The notes below the pieces were generated by a model that saw only the letters and a program-made list of their open reading frames with translations, was not told the origin of the DNA and made no database searches. The position numbers were made by a program, and so were the translations under genes. This document shows positions 14,201-24,479 of a stretch of 64,000 nucleotides of DNA, one piece after another. This stretch comes from Gordionus sp. m RMFG-2023 (Eukaryota; Nematomorpha; Gordioida; Chordodea; Parachordodidae), in contig NC_088778.1 of assembly GCF_954871325.1 (NCBI RefSeq), forward strand, positions 11,293,882-11,357,881, written 5' to 3'. The first letter of the stretch is position 1. Every line of letters begins with the position of its first letter.

Positions 14201-17200
14201 ATAATGTTTTACAAATTGTACATCTAGATGGAATTTTATAGGCTGGGCACATTAATTTTAAAAAATTGATAAATTATTTATTTTCTAATAAATTATAAGG
14301 GCAATTTGACATAAAAATATTGTTTGATTTTGTTCAGTTACAGTGTCAAAAATTTTTTAATTTTAGATGTGCCTTGCCTGATACATTATTAAAATTATTG
14401 GTATTTTCTTTAAAAGTATTTAGAATAACTTAATTAATGTTTTTGGGGATTTTACCTTTGTTTTGTACTTTTAAAATTATAAATTTGAAGAGTTGCACTA
14501 ATAAAAAAATAAGTTTAAAGACTTACGAGGAAAATAAAAATTATTTTAAAGATATAATAAATTAAATTATAAATCATAACTTTTCAAATAAATTATTATA
14601 TTTTATAAAATATAAATCATAATTTTTGCAATATTTATATTAAGGGAAAATTCGGGAAATTTCCCAGGAAAATTTCCCTACTTTTTCATCTCTAATCTTA
14701 GGCTATGTTAAAATAATTTTAAATATTTGCATATAACAAAATTTTAGAGTTTCATTATAGATTTTATTTATTATATAAATATACTTGAGCATAAATAACA
14801 TTCCTTTATTTAATCATGTATTTATTTCCATTATTTAAAATAAATTTCAAAATGTAGATATTTTATACAGATTATAATATTTAAAAATTTATTGTATAAA
14901 TCAATTTTAAAAAAAATGTAATTTAACAATTACCTAAAATATAAGTAATTCTTATGCAATAATGGTGTTTAAAAAAATACGACAATATTATCAAAATATA
15001 AATAATACACATTACTTTGATTAAATAGTATTAATAGCAGAGTTAATACAAAAATTATATAAATGTTATAACTAAGAATTCATTTTAAGAAAAATATTGA
15101 TTATAAATATTATATATTAAAACTAATATAATAATATTGCAATTTTTTGATTTGAAATTATAAAGAGGTCTACTTTTTCTCTGATATTTTGATAATTCAT
15201 CTAGAATCAAATTTTTATCTAAAATAATCTCCTTATAAATATTTAATAGGGCTAATTCATTTAAACGTTTTTCACCATGGTATTTCTTAAATAGGTTTTA
15301 CCTTTTTAAAGTTGAAAAAGACCTTTCATTAGTGCAGGTACTAATTGGTAAGGTAGCAAAAATAATTAATAATGTTTTGATATTAGGCAAGGAATCTAAA
15401 GTGTAATTTCATATGGAAAGGGCCAGTAGAGCATTTTTTGGTATTCTATTCTGTCAAGATTTTCATACCAAATTCCGAAATCGCAAAGTAACTTATCATA
15501 TGAGCCTACTAAATCATCAGCGTAAAACTCTTTTCTTAATATCCCCTCATGTTTCAAGTGTAATCAACAGTTTAAACTCAACCGGCAAAAGAAAATAATA
15601 GCTTTTAAAAATGATCGTTTTTTCATATTGACAAATATAAAGTTTTATAAAATGGAATATGACAAACTAGACAAGTTATATGCAATGCGAAATAATTTAA
15701 AATTTATTCCCACCCTTTTTTGCTTAGGTATCCAGTCGATCATTGAATTGATAAATCGTGAGACAAATTTGACCCTCAATATTTGGTATTTGGATGATGG
15801 AACCCTTGCTGGTCCATATGATGAACTCCTAAAAATAGCCCCTATAATAAATAATCTAACCAATATTGCAGGGTTGTCTCTTAATAACAACATATGCGAA
15901 TTTTATTCACCAGATGAAATCTTTACCGCTCCTCATAACTTCACACCCATTAACCTATCCGGGTTCACACATCTTGGATCTCCAATAGGCGGCAATAAAG
16001 CAATCGAATATTTCAAAACAAAATTTCTCCGTAATTTCCACCTTTTACATAAAATCCTTCAAGTCCTTCCTTCCCATCAAGCTTTCTTCCTTCTCAAAAA
16101 CTTTTTCTTTATCCCAAAAATCTAACACGCCTTCCACTCTGCCCCACTTTTTTTATTCCCGGAACTTCTCAACAAATAGAATCAACAATCAAAGACTCTT
16201 TAGAAGGCATTCTCAATATAAAATTCAGCACTAATTCTTGGATGCAGGCCTCCTTACCCTCGAAATTTGGGGGTCTTGGCCTAAGATCACCCGCGTCACT
16301 CAGCCTTGCTGCCTTTTTAGCCTCAAAATCAAGCTGCGGCTTAATTATATCACTTAACAATAACCCCACAGACCCCCACGCCCTAACAATCTGGAAAGAG
16401 AGCTCTCCGCTCCAATCCCCACATCACGAAAGCAACAGGACTGGGATCTTCCCTTAATACGCCACTCCGTTGAATATCTAATATCGAGTGCTGCTTCTAA
16501 GGGATCCCCATCAATTCCACATTTATTATCTCCCATTATAGTTGATCATCTCTCCCTCCCACAACTACAATTTCCACAACTTTTGCCTTCCCCTTTGCCC
16601 AGCTCAAACTTAGGACTCCTCTTAACAAACGAAGAATTACGCATAGCAATACGTCTCCGTCTTGGTTGTAAAATACTAGCTAACTCCGCATGTACATTAT
16701 GTTCCCAACCCATTGATTGTTTCGGACATCATCCTCTTCATTGTCGATTTTCTAAAGGTAGACATTCTCGAGTGAAGTTAACGGCACCATTCTCCGTGCT
16801 CTACGCTCAGCTCAAATTCCAGCAACCCTTGAACCCTGTGGCCTCTCAACCGAGAATAATATACGGCCAGATGGGATGACCTTAAACCTTGGAGTAATGG
16901 AACTCCATTAGCATGGGATTATACTTGCATCGACCGATTTGCTCCCTCGTTTAGTAACAACTTATTCGTGCGAGCGGAAAACTCTAAAATTAATAAATAC
17001 ACTCCCCTAACTAATCGCAATCTCATACCAATCGTATCAATCATGTCCTAACCTTCTTCAAATCCCTTGGTAAAAAAATTCGCACCATCACTGGTGACCC
17101 ACAGGAAGGCTTCTATCTCAGACAGCGCATTTCTATTGATATATGCAGATCTAACTGCATTGCCATCCACGGCTCCCTTTTTTGACCTCCTCTCACCCAA

Positions 17201-19102
17201 CATACAATTTATTATACTAATATTTTTTATTATACAGTTTTTATATAGATTTTATTTTACAAATAGTTTAAATGATATTTTTAATATATATTTTTAAATT
17301 ACGTATATATGTTTTACTTTTAACGCTCAATTTGACTAATAAAAATTTTAATATAAAAAAAAAAACTAGTAAATTAAAATAAAATTTGTTTTTCATTTTT
17401 CATGGAGAGAGGAAGGAGGGTTTGAACCCCCCATGCCTAAGCCACTGCTTCTTATATATTAAATAAAATGTCCGGAAATTGGAAAAATCAAAAAAAAAAA
17501 TTTTTTTATCTAAAAGTATAATCATTGTACGTAATTTTGATATTAAATTTGTATTTAGTTACAATCACGTAATCTTTAAGATATGCTTAATTGAATGAAG
17601 GCCTATCATGGTAAAAATAGGTCATTTTTGCTACTTTGAACCCTAATATCTCCAAAAATATAAATGTTAAAAGGCCAAAATTTTGGGTATTTCTTAGTTA
17701 CATTAACTTTTTTTTGCTTACCAAATTTTAAAAAAATCGAAGGGAGTTGGCCGAATCGTGGTGATTTGTCATGGAATGACCCTGATGCTGATATTTTAAA
17801 ACTAACCATAATGTGTCGATAAAGGACGATGATAAATGTATATGGCTTGGCAAAACTTTTAAAAGACCCGTGAACGCTTCAAATACACAAGGTAGAGGTG
17901 AATTTGACGATCTAATTAAAAAAAAATTTTAAATAATTAATATTATACCCATTTTTTAAATATTTCTTTTTTAAAAAAAATAATTTTATAAGCCTCTACT
18001 CTTTATTTTCACATGTTAATCATCATGTACCATGTATGAAATTTGAACTAAAAAGGGGATTGGTTCAAACTTTTTTAAACTTTTCATATAAAATAATTTG
18101 AAATCCAAGATAATATTATATTTACTTAATTGTATAATAGTTGCAATCTTCGGCTAAGTACAGCATCAACATATCGATTCTTTTATCAAAGCCTATCATT
18201 TTTTCACTGTGATTCAAAGTGTAATTTGTGTAATTGACAAACATGTATTGAATATTGATCCTTATAACTTTTCTAATTTTAAGATCGCCGACTATTTCAT
18301 ACGTTTGTGTCAACAACTTTCAACACGAGATTTTAAAACATAATATTTATTTTATATCAACAAATTAATCAGGTTCATACACATCTAATATAAAATTAGG
18401 TGTCTCTTATAGCACGTCTAAATGAGGCAATAGGATAGAATGTCCTTTATATCTTTTCTAAAGTCAGATATAGGTAAGGTTAATTTATATGATATAACTA
18501 GGGTATATATTTTAAAAAACCAATTTTACTCAAAACTTATAAAATTATCATATTTAATATTGTCCTGAGGATATTTTGTTAGCGGAAATTCTGTCCTAGC
18601 ACCGTCATCTTAAAGCTAGCTACTGCATTGAAATTAATATGAGATTTATAATACAATGCCATTCAATTTATTATATATTATTATATATCTAAATTACTAA
18701 CTTACCCGAAAAGTTTGTATAATTTTCCCAGGTTCAAAATGGTGTGGATATAATTTTATCATGTCACTAATGATCTATCATATTTTGAAGATAAAAATTG
18801 TATAACTATCATATAAAATATAAAAGTAACTTGGATGATCAATATTTGATTCGTTTTAGTTTTATCGTATAAATTTTGCGATATGATAGCTAAAATAGCC
18901 ATCGGAAATTTACTTTCATATCTAGTCTCAAATTCTGTTTCGCCTTCCGCTATTATTTTCTGTTAACGAGGAAACATAATTTTAAAATTAGGGGAAAAAA
19001 AATTCACACTTAATATTAACTTGAAACCCTTGTAACGCTAATTCGATTAATTTTTCAGATTGAAGTTCCATTAATAATCCAAACATTTCAATATATTTAT
19101 CT
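2212..19102 (-). CDS. large multi-exon host gene, product not recognised
   Basis: Seventeen minus-strand exons can be chained with GT...AG borders and matching phases, giving about 977 codons. In coding order they are 19021-19102, 18831-18959, 18706-18774, 18416-18457, 18126-18316, 17807-17911, 12555-13124, 12078-12145, 11445-11582, 10378-10473, 9956-10151, 9472-9767, 9210-9394, 9013-9157, 8806-8922, 2489-2764 and 2212-2437. Every junction keeps the frame open, which is hard to get by chance in such AT-rich DNA. The protein is mostly hydrophobic, probably helical, with a Ser/Asp-rich linker (exons 10378-10473 and 9956-10151; reads SDSDLE and SDSDNDLE). Examples of its sequence are IISDMIKLYPHHFEPGK, DEFIGYFERYITVMVYPRDW and LFTCLVARNPFKNG. 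No catalytic motif or named domain was recognised; an armadillo/HEAT-like scaffold is only a guess. Neither start nor stop is placed: both ends may lie outside these exons. Exons 9956-10151 and 18416-18457 are the least certain. Introns run from 51 bp to 6 kb, and the long ones hold transposons. Confidence 0.68.
2940..3430 (+). pseudogene. Harbinger transposase N-terminal remnant
   Basis: In shifting plus-strand frames the translation gives a short basic leader (LYLQEIKEGRGARH), then FYNYIRMRRSTF, then a KD-L-V-TL stretch and YW-IL-T, the order seen in Harbinger transposases (a conserved MxxxTFxxLL block, then a KERL/VTLRYLATG-like block). At least two frameshifts and several stops are present. 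The downstream DDE catalytic region is not recognisable before the LINE insertion at about 3985. Confidence 0.45.
3985..6650 (-). mobile_element. non-LTR retrotransposon (LINE), near full-length but decayed
   Basis: On the minus strand the order is an N-terminal region (IPRGAREVVSTNYAQCIDRL, about 6420), a reverse-transcriptase block with PIAVGAVYRRLCSKL (about 5730) and QLGVGTSSGCEAATH (about 5640), the catalytic WYIDDG box (about 5290), a post-RT region with GGLGIRSPLS-like sequence (about 4850), and a Cys/His knuckle CSKCHTDDDNMALHPLHC (about 4450). These blocks are typical of a LINE family whose RT proteins end in a CxxC...H...C knuckle. Multiple stops and frameshifts are present. It is inserted in the Harbinger element. 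A related 5'-truncated copy lies at about 15630-17200 on the plus strand. Confidence 0.75.
6895..7275. repeat. imperfect tandem repeat inside the Harbinger element
   Basis: A unit of roughly 130-150 bp recurs about three times; shared landmarks are TCTATATATTAATATTGT, AGGTTATTTCTTTCAATAAT and TTTTTATTGCATCTCATCTT. Copies diverge by small indels. No function is evident. Confidence 0.55.
7450..7980 (-). pseudogene. Harbinger second-ORF (Myb/MADF-like) remnant
   Basis: The minus strand reads SIVPNNINRLLNVLEEKSSG and then, after a stop, PCRGCRNLSLHNRLLFK and ILKFIHYLKTNDTLPSPANE. Position next to the right end and opposite orientation to the transposase fit the accessory DNA-binding gene of Harbinger elements. 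It is broken. Identity rests on position more than on motif. Confidence 0.35.
8229..8647. repeat. MITE-like element, TATCGGTAC-rich ends, truncated copy
   Basis: The left end reads AGGGATATACCC and the right end GGTATCGGTACACCTCT. Internal segments (TCGGTTATCGACCAATATTA, TATCGGTAATATCGAATC) match the longer element at 30494-31220. It lies in the same 6-kb intron as the Harbinger element. Confidence 0.5.
10551..10836. repeat. GGCCCGG interspersed repeat, copy 1
   Basis: The repeat starts CTGCAGAGGTACTACTTGCA and ends GGCCGGGCCTG, with repeated CCCGGCCCGG blocks separated by A/T runs. It lies in an intron of the large gene. Close relatives are at 27779-28090 and 39770-39926, with weaker ones at about 19171-19257, 21137-21163, 35570-35950 and 55425-55515. 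Confidence 0.6.
10863..11066 (-). CDS. open frame in an intron, possible alternative or extra exon
   Basis: A minus-strand frame of 67 codons without Met reads GINGASIIYGTHTFW, then LTLDPSFTSLGSKLTLFNNR, and ends in TGA at 10863. It lies inside the intron 10474-11444 of the large gene. Its composition is protein-like, but no acceptor/donor pair that keeps the host frame was found. It could be transposon-derived. Confidence 0.25.
   Translation of the reverse strand, partial: GINGASIIYGTHTFWKRNLTHLTLDPSFTSLGSKLTLFNNRYSHSLRLPKYIIYFNGSLYEENVTLF
13500..15100. other. AT-rich transposon interior, no gene seen
   Basis: Low-complexity A/T sequence. One short G/C-containing inverted motif (GGGAAATTTCCC, 14654) lies within a GGGAAAATTCGGG...AATTTCCC stretch of the kind seen at transposon ends. 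Nothing coding was found. Confidence 0.3.
15160..15610 (-). pseudogene. hAT transposase C-terminal (dimerisation) remnant
   Basis: The minus strand reads LDSLPNIKTLLIIFATLP, then STCTNERSFSTLKR, a stop, then KKYHGEKRLNELALLNIYKE. This ERSFSTLKR...RLN.LALL pattern is the hallmark of the hAT C-terminal dimerisation region (52-kDa repressor/ZMYM1-like group). A hAT-style terminus (CAGTGGCTTAGGCATGGGG in reverse complement) ends at 17447 and may be the other end of the same element, with the LINE at 15630-17200 inserted between them. Confidence 0.65.
15628..17200 (+). mobile_element. LINE, 5'-truncated copy of the family at 3985-6650
   Basis: The plus strand encodes the second half of a reverse transcriptase: WYLDDGTLAGPYDELLKIAP with the catalytic YLDD (15784), GFTHLGSPIGG (15962), then in other frames LPSKFGGLGLRSPASLSLAA (16256), RIAIRLRLGCKI (16640) and the Cys/His knuckle CTLCSQPIDCFGHHPLHC (16693), ending with TITGDPQEGFYLRQRISIDI (17080). 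Frameshifts and stops interrupt it. The block order and knuckle match the minus-strand copy. It is richer in G+C than its surroundings, as expected for an insertion. Confidence 0.75.
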
Positions 19103-19170
19103 CTTTATAAAATAAAATAATTAAGATATACAACAGTATTCAATATTATTCGTATTCTATTCGAATTAGA

Positions 19171-21163
19171 GACCTGCAAAATTATTTTGACTCAACTCAA
19201 CCCGTAAGAATAACAGCATTTTTCCGATCCCCCAAACCCGGGTTATCGGGTTTTGCAGATTTTATTTAAATTCAAATACGACTAATAATATAAAAAATCA
19301 TATATAATTTAATTATTATTCGTATCATAGTTATTAATTTTTTATATGAATAAATAACTGCCAAGCCGAATTTAATTATTATTGGTACGATATGCATATT
19401 AAATTATGATTAATTTTGTTGGTCTAGCATATTACGATATAGTATATAACTAGACGCTTATAACACTTTTAGAGTTTTGATATAGGGTCTCAGAATCTTA
19501 CGTACCCTGATTAATATAGGGTTTCCCCACTTTTATCAAGATTAAACGGGAGAACACGCCGTCTCGTTACCATTAAAAAGAATTGTTATTTTTTACGTAA
19601 AAACGTATTCAAAATTAAGAATCCTTCATAATCGAGGGACAATTACAGTGATTCTCAGTTTTAACTTTCCCTGTTAAAATTACACTGATCCCACCAGAGA
19701 CATTATTATTAATCGGATTGTTATACTACTTATAATATAAGTTTTTTTTAACCTTAGCAAGCAGTATCTTTTGTTGGAATTCACCGGGTTTTCATCTAAT
19801 TCTAAAATTTAAAAATAGATATATATAATAACATAATTATATATAATCAATTTAGAAATTATTATATTATGTATTTATAATATTTAATGTTTTATTTAGG
19901 GTTAGCATGTGATTTTTTTAAAAATCGATTTATTTGATTTATACTAATATTTCAATTAGAGAAGTTACAGATTTAGATTGAAAAATATATGATGTCATAA
20001 TTTTTTTTAACCTTAGTATAATATTTCTTCGTAAATAATTCGATATGTGCAAACTGTTTAAACAAAATTTAACTGGTCGATATCAGTGAGTCGTAAAGAA
20101 AATCATTCATTTCTAAAACGAATACTACTATGCATATCCTCAAATAAAACTGTTAAACTAAATTAAAAATTTTTGACTAATAAATAATGGTGGTTTTAAT
20201 ATTTTAAATTTTAGATACTGTTATTTCACAATTAGATGTGGTGGCTGATACATTATCCAAATTTAAAATATCCTTAATTTAAAATGATCTTATTATTAGT
20301 TTTGTGACAATTGTTTAGTATGCCACAAAAATTTTACTCCCTCTCCTTTCTTTTTCTGCTATATAGGTTAGTTCTTCAATTATATTATGATAAATATGGT
20401 TTAATCAACCTTTTTATTCTGAGGATAAATCAATTGTTTATAACAAAATATTACAAACATCTAATAAGCAATCTAATCATTTTTAAAATGTTTATTTATT
20501 GACAAAATTTAAAAAAAAATTAATTATGTCTGAATTAGAATAGTTTATCATTTAATTATTATTATCTGTTTATTTTTATAATCCACTAATCTGAAAATCA
20601 ATATTATTAAAATACTTTAACCGGCACATTTCTTATCCATCTTCTAAACCCCATATATGTTTCAAATTTAACAAACGATGAAACTGAAGTGGCATGGAAC
20701 GTGGCTAATTTTAAATCTTCACCCAATCTCTTATCTATCAATCATGGTAAATTCAAGCTACATCTGACTCGTTTAATAAACTTATGTTTTCCGATGAAAT
20801 AATAAAAATGAATGATGGTTAGCAGGACCATTTAATTTTAGAGTAGTTTTATCATATGGAGCAGAGTGTATTCCAAACTTAAGAATATTTAGGAAAACTA
20901 GTTTCCTTTTAAACAATTAAATTCAAATATGAATGTCGAGTACATAAAAAGTTGAAATGCACTGTCAAAGTTAGGCAAAAAAATTGATCTTTTTAACATC
21001 TAGATCTTGAAAATATCATGATAATTCTCTTAAAATTTTATAAAACAAATTAAATTATACTGCATTATTCTAATTATTGATAAAATTATTTTTATTGTAA
21101 ATGCTAAAACTGATGCTTCTTTTATTTTTCTGGACTGCAAGCCCTGAACCCGAACAGCCGGGT
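19171..21163. other. long AT-rich non-coding stretch with two GC-rich repeat relics
   Basis: At 19171-19257 (CCTGCAAAATTATTTTGACT... AACCCGGGTTATCGGG) and 21137-21163 (GACTGCAAGCCCTGAACCCG) there are fragments resembling the GGCCCGG repeat family. Near 19480-19710 short G/C-containing segments (CAGAATCTTACGTACCCTGA, CCCTGTTAAAATTACACTGA) look like decayed repeat ends. A plus-strand frame near 20660-20790 (reads NDETEVAWNVANFKSSPNLL) is open for about 50 codons and unidentified. Confidence 0.35.
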
Positions 21164-21684
21164 TGATAAATATTTCACTGAACCAGAACCCATTTTTTAG
21201 AAGGAGGGTGAGTTCACAGTCATAAATTTAACAAACTAATTATTTTCTAGAATATTAAATAATTTCTCTACATTGATATTAGAATTATGCAATTAACAAT
21301 TAATTATGTTAAAAATTGAAATAGTGATACAAAATAAATCAGGTATTATTTTTATCTAATAAGTAATTATTACTAGTACAATTTAGTATTTTTTATATAA
21401 AAATTATTTAATTCTAAAATAATCTAAGTCTTTGTCTTTCCTTATATTAGTAAAATTTTTAATTAAATCACTAATATTTTTTTTAAAATCGGGGTGATTT
21501 ATACCACGATTTTTTTATTAGCCTACCCTAGTTTTATCTAATATATATATTTTTTAAAATAACATATTGTTAATGAAACTTTAAATTTTTCTTATAAAAA
21601 AAATTTATTTTAATTTTTAAAGCTTGATAATGTTTACATAAGTTTTCGTTAAAAAGGCAAATATTTTTTTTTAATTTATTACCT

Positions 21685-21860
21685 GTCTAAAATTAGAGTG
21701 CACTATGTATCATTTTAAAATTAAAGTTATGCCAGATCATGAGAGCACTTATAGTCGAGACTCGAGGAATATAAGAAAAAATTATACCTTTACAATTTTG
21801 ATCAAAACTGACATGTGAGATTCCAGGATAACTTATGTCGTGTCTTAACCAAAATCAAAT
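21685..21860 (-). CDS. possible upstream exon of the large gene
   Basis: The minus-strand frame reads HDISYPGISHVSFDQNC and then continues open (SYIPRVSTISALMIWHNF). There is an acceptor-like TTAAG before it, and donor choices near 21804 (AAAG|GTATAATT). It is same-strand and upstream of the chained exons, so it may be a 5' exon, but the link to 19102 is not established. Confidence 0.35.
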
Positions 21861-21899
21861 TTCAATTCGTTTATCTGCTCTTAAACATTCTTAAAACAC

Positions 21900-22080
21900 T
21901 CATAACTAATTTCCATACCGAATAAGTAAATTAAAATAATAAAGTAAGCCACCATAAATTCAAGAATATATTCCAATCGTACCCCAGTGGTAAGACGTTT
22001 CGAAATCATGGAAATACGCACTCCAATTAGATGGCATCGAATATCAACCCAGTTTAATCGAGAAATAAAAATTGACACAA
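21900..22080 (-). CDS. possible upstream exon of the large gene
   Basis: The minus-strand frame reads RLNWVDIRCHLIGVRISM, then RLTTGVRLEYILEFMV and a hydrophobic run, with a GTATGG donor near 21919. It lies just beside the foldback element at 22118. Codon composition is protein-like; no family was recognised. Confidence 0.35.
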
Positions 22081-22816
22081 TATAGTAAAAAATTGATATT
22101 GAACCAACATACATCTAGTGTTGCGTAATCGGCTAATTTTAGCCGACTAAAAACGGCTTAGCCGAGATTTTAGGTGGAAAAATTGGCTAAGCCTAATTAG
22201 GTATAGCCTAAAAATCGGCTAAGCCTAAAAATCGCCTAAACCTAATTAGGCTAAGCCTAAAAATCGGCTAAACCTAATTAGGCTAAGCCTAAAAATCGGC
22301 TAAGCCTAAAAATTGGCTAAGCCTAAAAATGGGCTAAGCCTAAAAATTGGCTAAAATAAATTAGTCAAAATTCTGCATCGATGCTTATCATTAATTATTA
22401 TTTATTTATTTTAGTAAAATAATTTATTTTATTTATATTTAATGTAAATATTTTATTATTATCAACAAATAAACATGATATGATTTAATATTTTTTATTT
22501 ATATTATTATATTTTGAAATGAAAATAAATTTATTTATTTGATGTTTTTTTAATAAAAATAATAATATGCTGCTATATTGTAAAAATGTAATATTCTCTA
22601 TAATATAATTTATTAGTGATTTTCACAATCTTCTTTGTAAATACATCTTTTATTGAGGAATTATATTGTAAATTTTATTAGATAAATAAACAATCTTTTA
22701 GGTGAAATCTTTTATCATTTTTTTAAAATTATCTATTTATTATTAAATAAGGTGGATTTTATGAAACTTTTTTGATATTATTTTATATGATCTTTTTAAG
22801 GATAATATTTTAATGT

Positions 22817-24180
22817 GACAATTGTCATAATCGTTCTTTTATAAGTTTTTTGAATTTTTTTGAAGGAAGTATGTTAAAATAAGTATTAATAACATGTGTA
22901 AATACAAATTTAGTGAAGATGTACCAATGAAAAGTGACAATTGTCATAATCGTTATTTTTAAAGTTTTTCGAATTTTTTTGACGAAAATATGTTAAAATA
23001 AGAATTAATAACATGTGTAAATATAAATTTAGTGAAGATGTACCAATGAAAAGTGACAATTGTCATAATGGTTAATTTTAAAGTTTTTTGAATTTTTTTG
23101 ACGAAAATTTGTTAAAATAAGTATTAATAACATGTGTAAATATAAATTTAGTGAAGATGTACCATAGAAAAGTGACAATTGTCATAATCGTTATTTTTAA
23201 AGTTTTTTGAATTTTTTTGACGAAAATATGTTAAAATAAGTAATAACATGTGTAAATATAAATTTAGTGAAGATGTACCAATGAAAAGTGACAATTGTCA
23301 TAATCGCTATTTTTAAAGTTTTTTGAATTTTTTTGACGAAAATGTGTTAAAATAAGTATTAATAACATGTGTAAATATAAATTTAGTGAAGATGTACCAT
23401 AGAAAAGTGACAATTGTCATAATCGTTATTTTTAAAGTTTTTTGAATTTTTTTGACGAAAATATGTTAAAATAAGTATTAATAACATGTGTAAATATAAA
23501 TTTAGTGAAGATGTACCATAGAAAACTGACAATTGTCATAATCGCTATTTTTAAAGTTTTTTGACGAAAATATGTTAAAATAAGTATTTATAAAATAAGT
23601 ATTAATAACATGTGTAAATATAAATTTAGTGAAGATGTACCAATGAAAAGTGACATTTGTCATAATCGTTAATTTTAAAGTTTTTTGAATTTTTTTGAAG
23701 AAAGTATGTTAAAATAAGTATTAATAACATGTGTAAATATAAATTTAGTGAAGAAGTACCAATGAAAAGTGACATTTGTCATAATTGTTATTTTTAAAGT
23801 TTTTTGAATTTTTTTGAAGAAAATATGTTAAAATAAATATTAAAAACATGTTTAAATTAAAATTTAGTGAAGATGTGCCATAGAAAAGTGACAATTGTCA
23901 TAATCGTTAGTTTTAATTTTTTGAATTTTTTTGACGAAAATATGTTAAAATAAGTATTAATAACATGTGTAAATATAAATTTAGTGAAGATGTACCAATG
24001 AAAAGTGACAATTGTCATAATCGTTATTTTTAAAGTTTTTTGAATTTTATTGACAAAGATATTTTAAAATAAGTATTGATAACATGTTTAAATAAAAATT
24101 TAGTGAAGATGTACTCTAGATAAGCGACAATTGTCATAATCGTTATTTTTAAAGTTTTTTGATTTTTTTTGACGAAAATA
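22817..24180. repeat. tandem array, left arm (about 12 units of 118 bp)
   Basis: The unit contains GTGACAATTGTCATAATCG, GTTTTTTGAATTTTTTTGAC, TAACATGTGTAAATATAAAT and TTTAGTGAAGATGTACCA. Unit starts recur near 22817, 22935, 23055, 23175, 23290, 23409, 23529, 23650, 23772, 23893, 24005 and 24127. One unit carries an internal duplication (near 23580) and some have GACATTTGTC in place of the palindrome. Confidence 0.85.
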
Positions 24181-24479
24181 GTTAACTTGCATCGATACTG
24201 ATTTTAAAATAGAAAAAAAAGTTTATCCAAATTTTAAACAAGATTGTCTGGTGAAAATTGGTAAAAAAATAATAATTTCTAACTTAGGATTAGATATTAT
24301 AATATAAATTTTGCATATTAATTTCTGACCCGATGAACAAATGTAATAAAATGCCAATTTGCTCCTGTTTTTGGGGAAGAATCTATTATTACCATATGTT
24401 TTTCTATGGCATATACTCAGGCAATTTTAATTTTACAATCTATATTTTTACCCATTTACATCAAAGAAATTTTAAAAAT

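Larger units (their letters stand above)
13190..17783. mobile_element. DNA element with long terminal inverted repeats, composite
   Basis: About 250-300 bp at 13195-13480 match, inverted, 17465-17720 (shared GGAGATATTAGGGTTCAAAG and TTTAATATCAAAATTACGTA blocks). The right end extends outward to a terminus reading AGGGTCATTCCATGACAAAT in reverse complement, ending at 17783, just next to a host exon donor at 17806. The left arm lacks this outer terminus. The interior holds a hAT remnant and a LINE, so it is a nested composite. A related terminus, AGGGTGATTCAATACCAAAT, ends at 34093. The superfamily is unassigned. Confidence 0.5.

Noticed and set aside
20311-20502. 63-codon plus-strand frame
   Set aside because: Low-complexity Leu/Tyr/Ile-rich translation with no splice context or homology.
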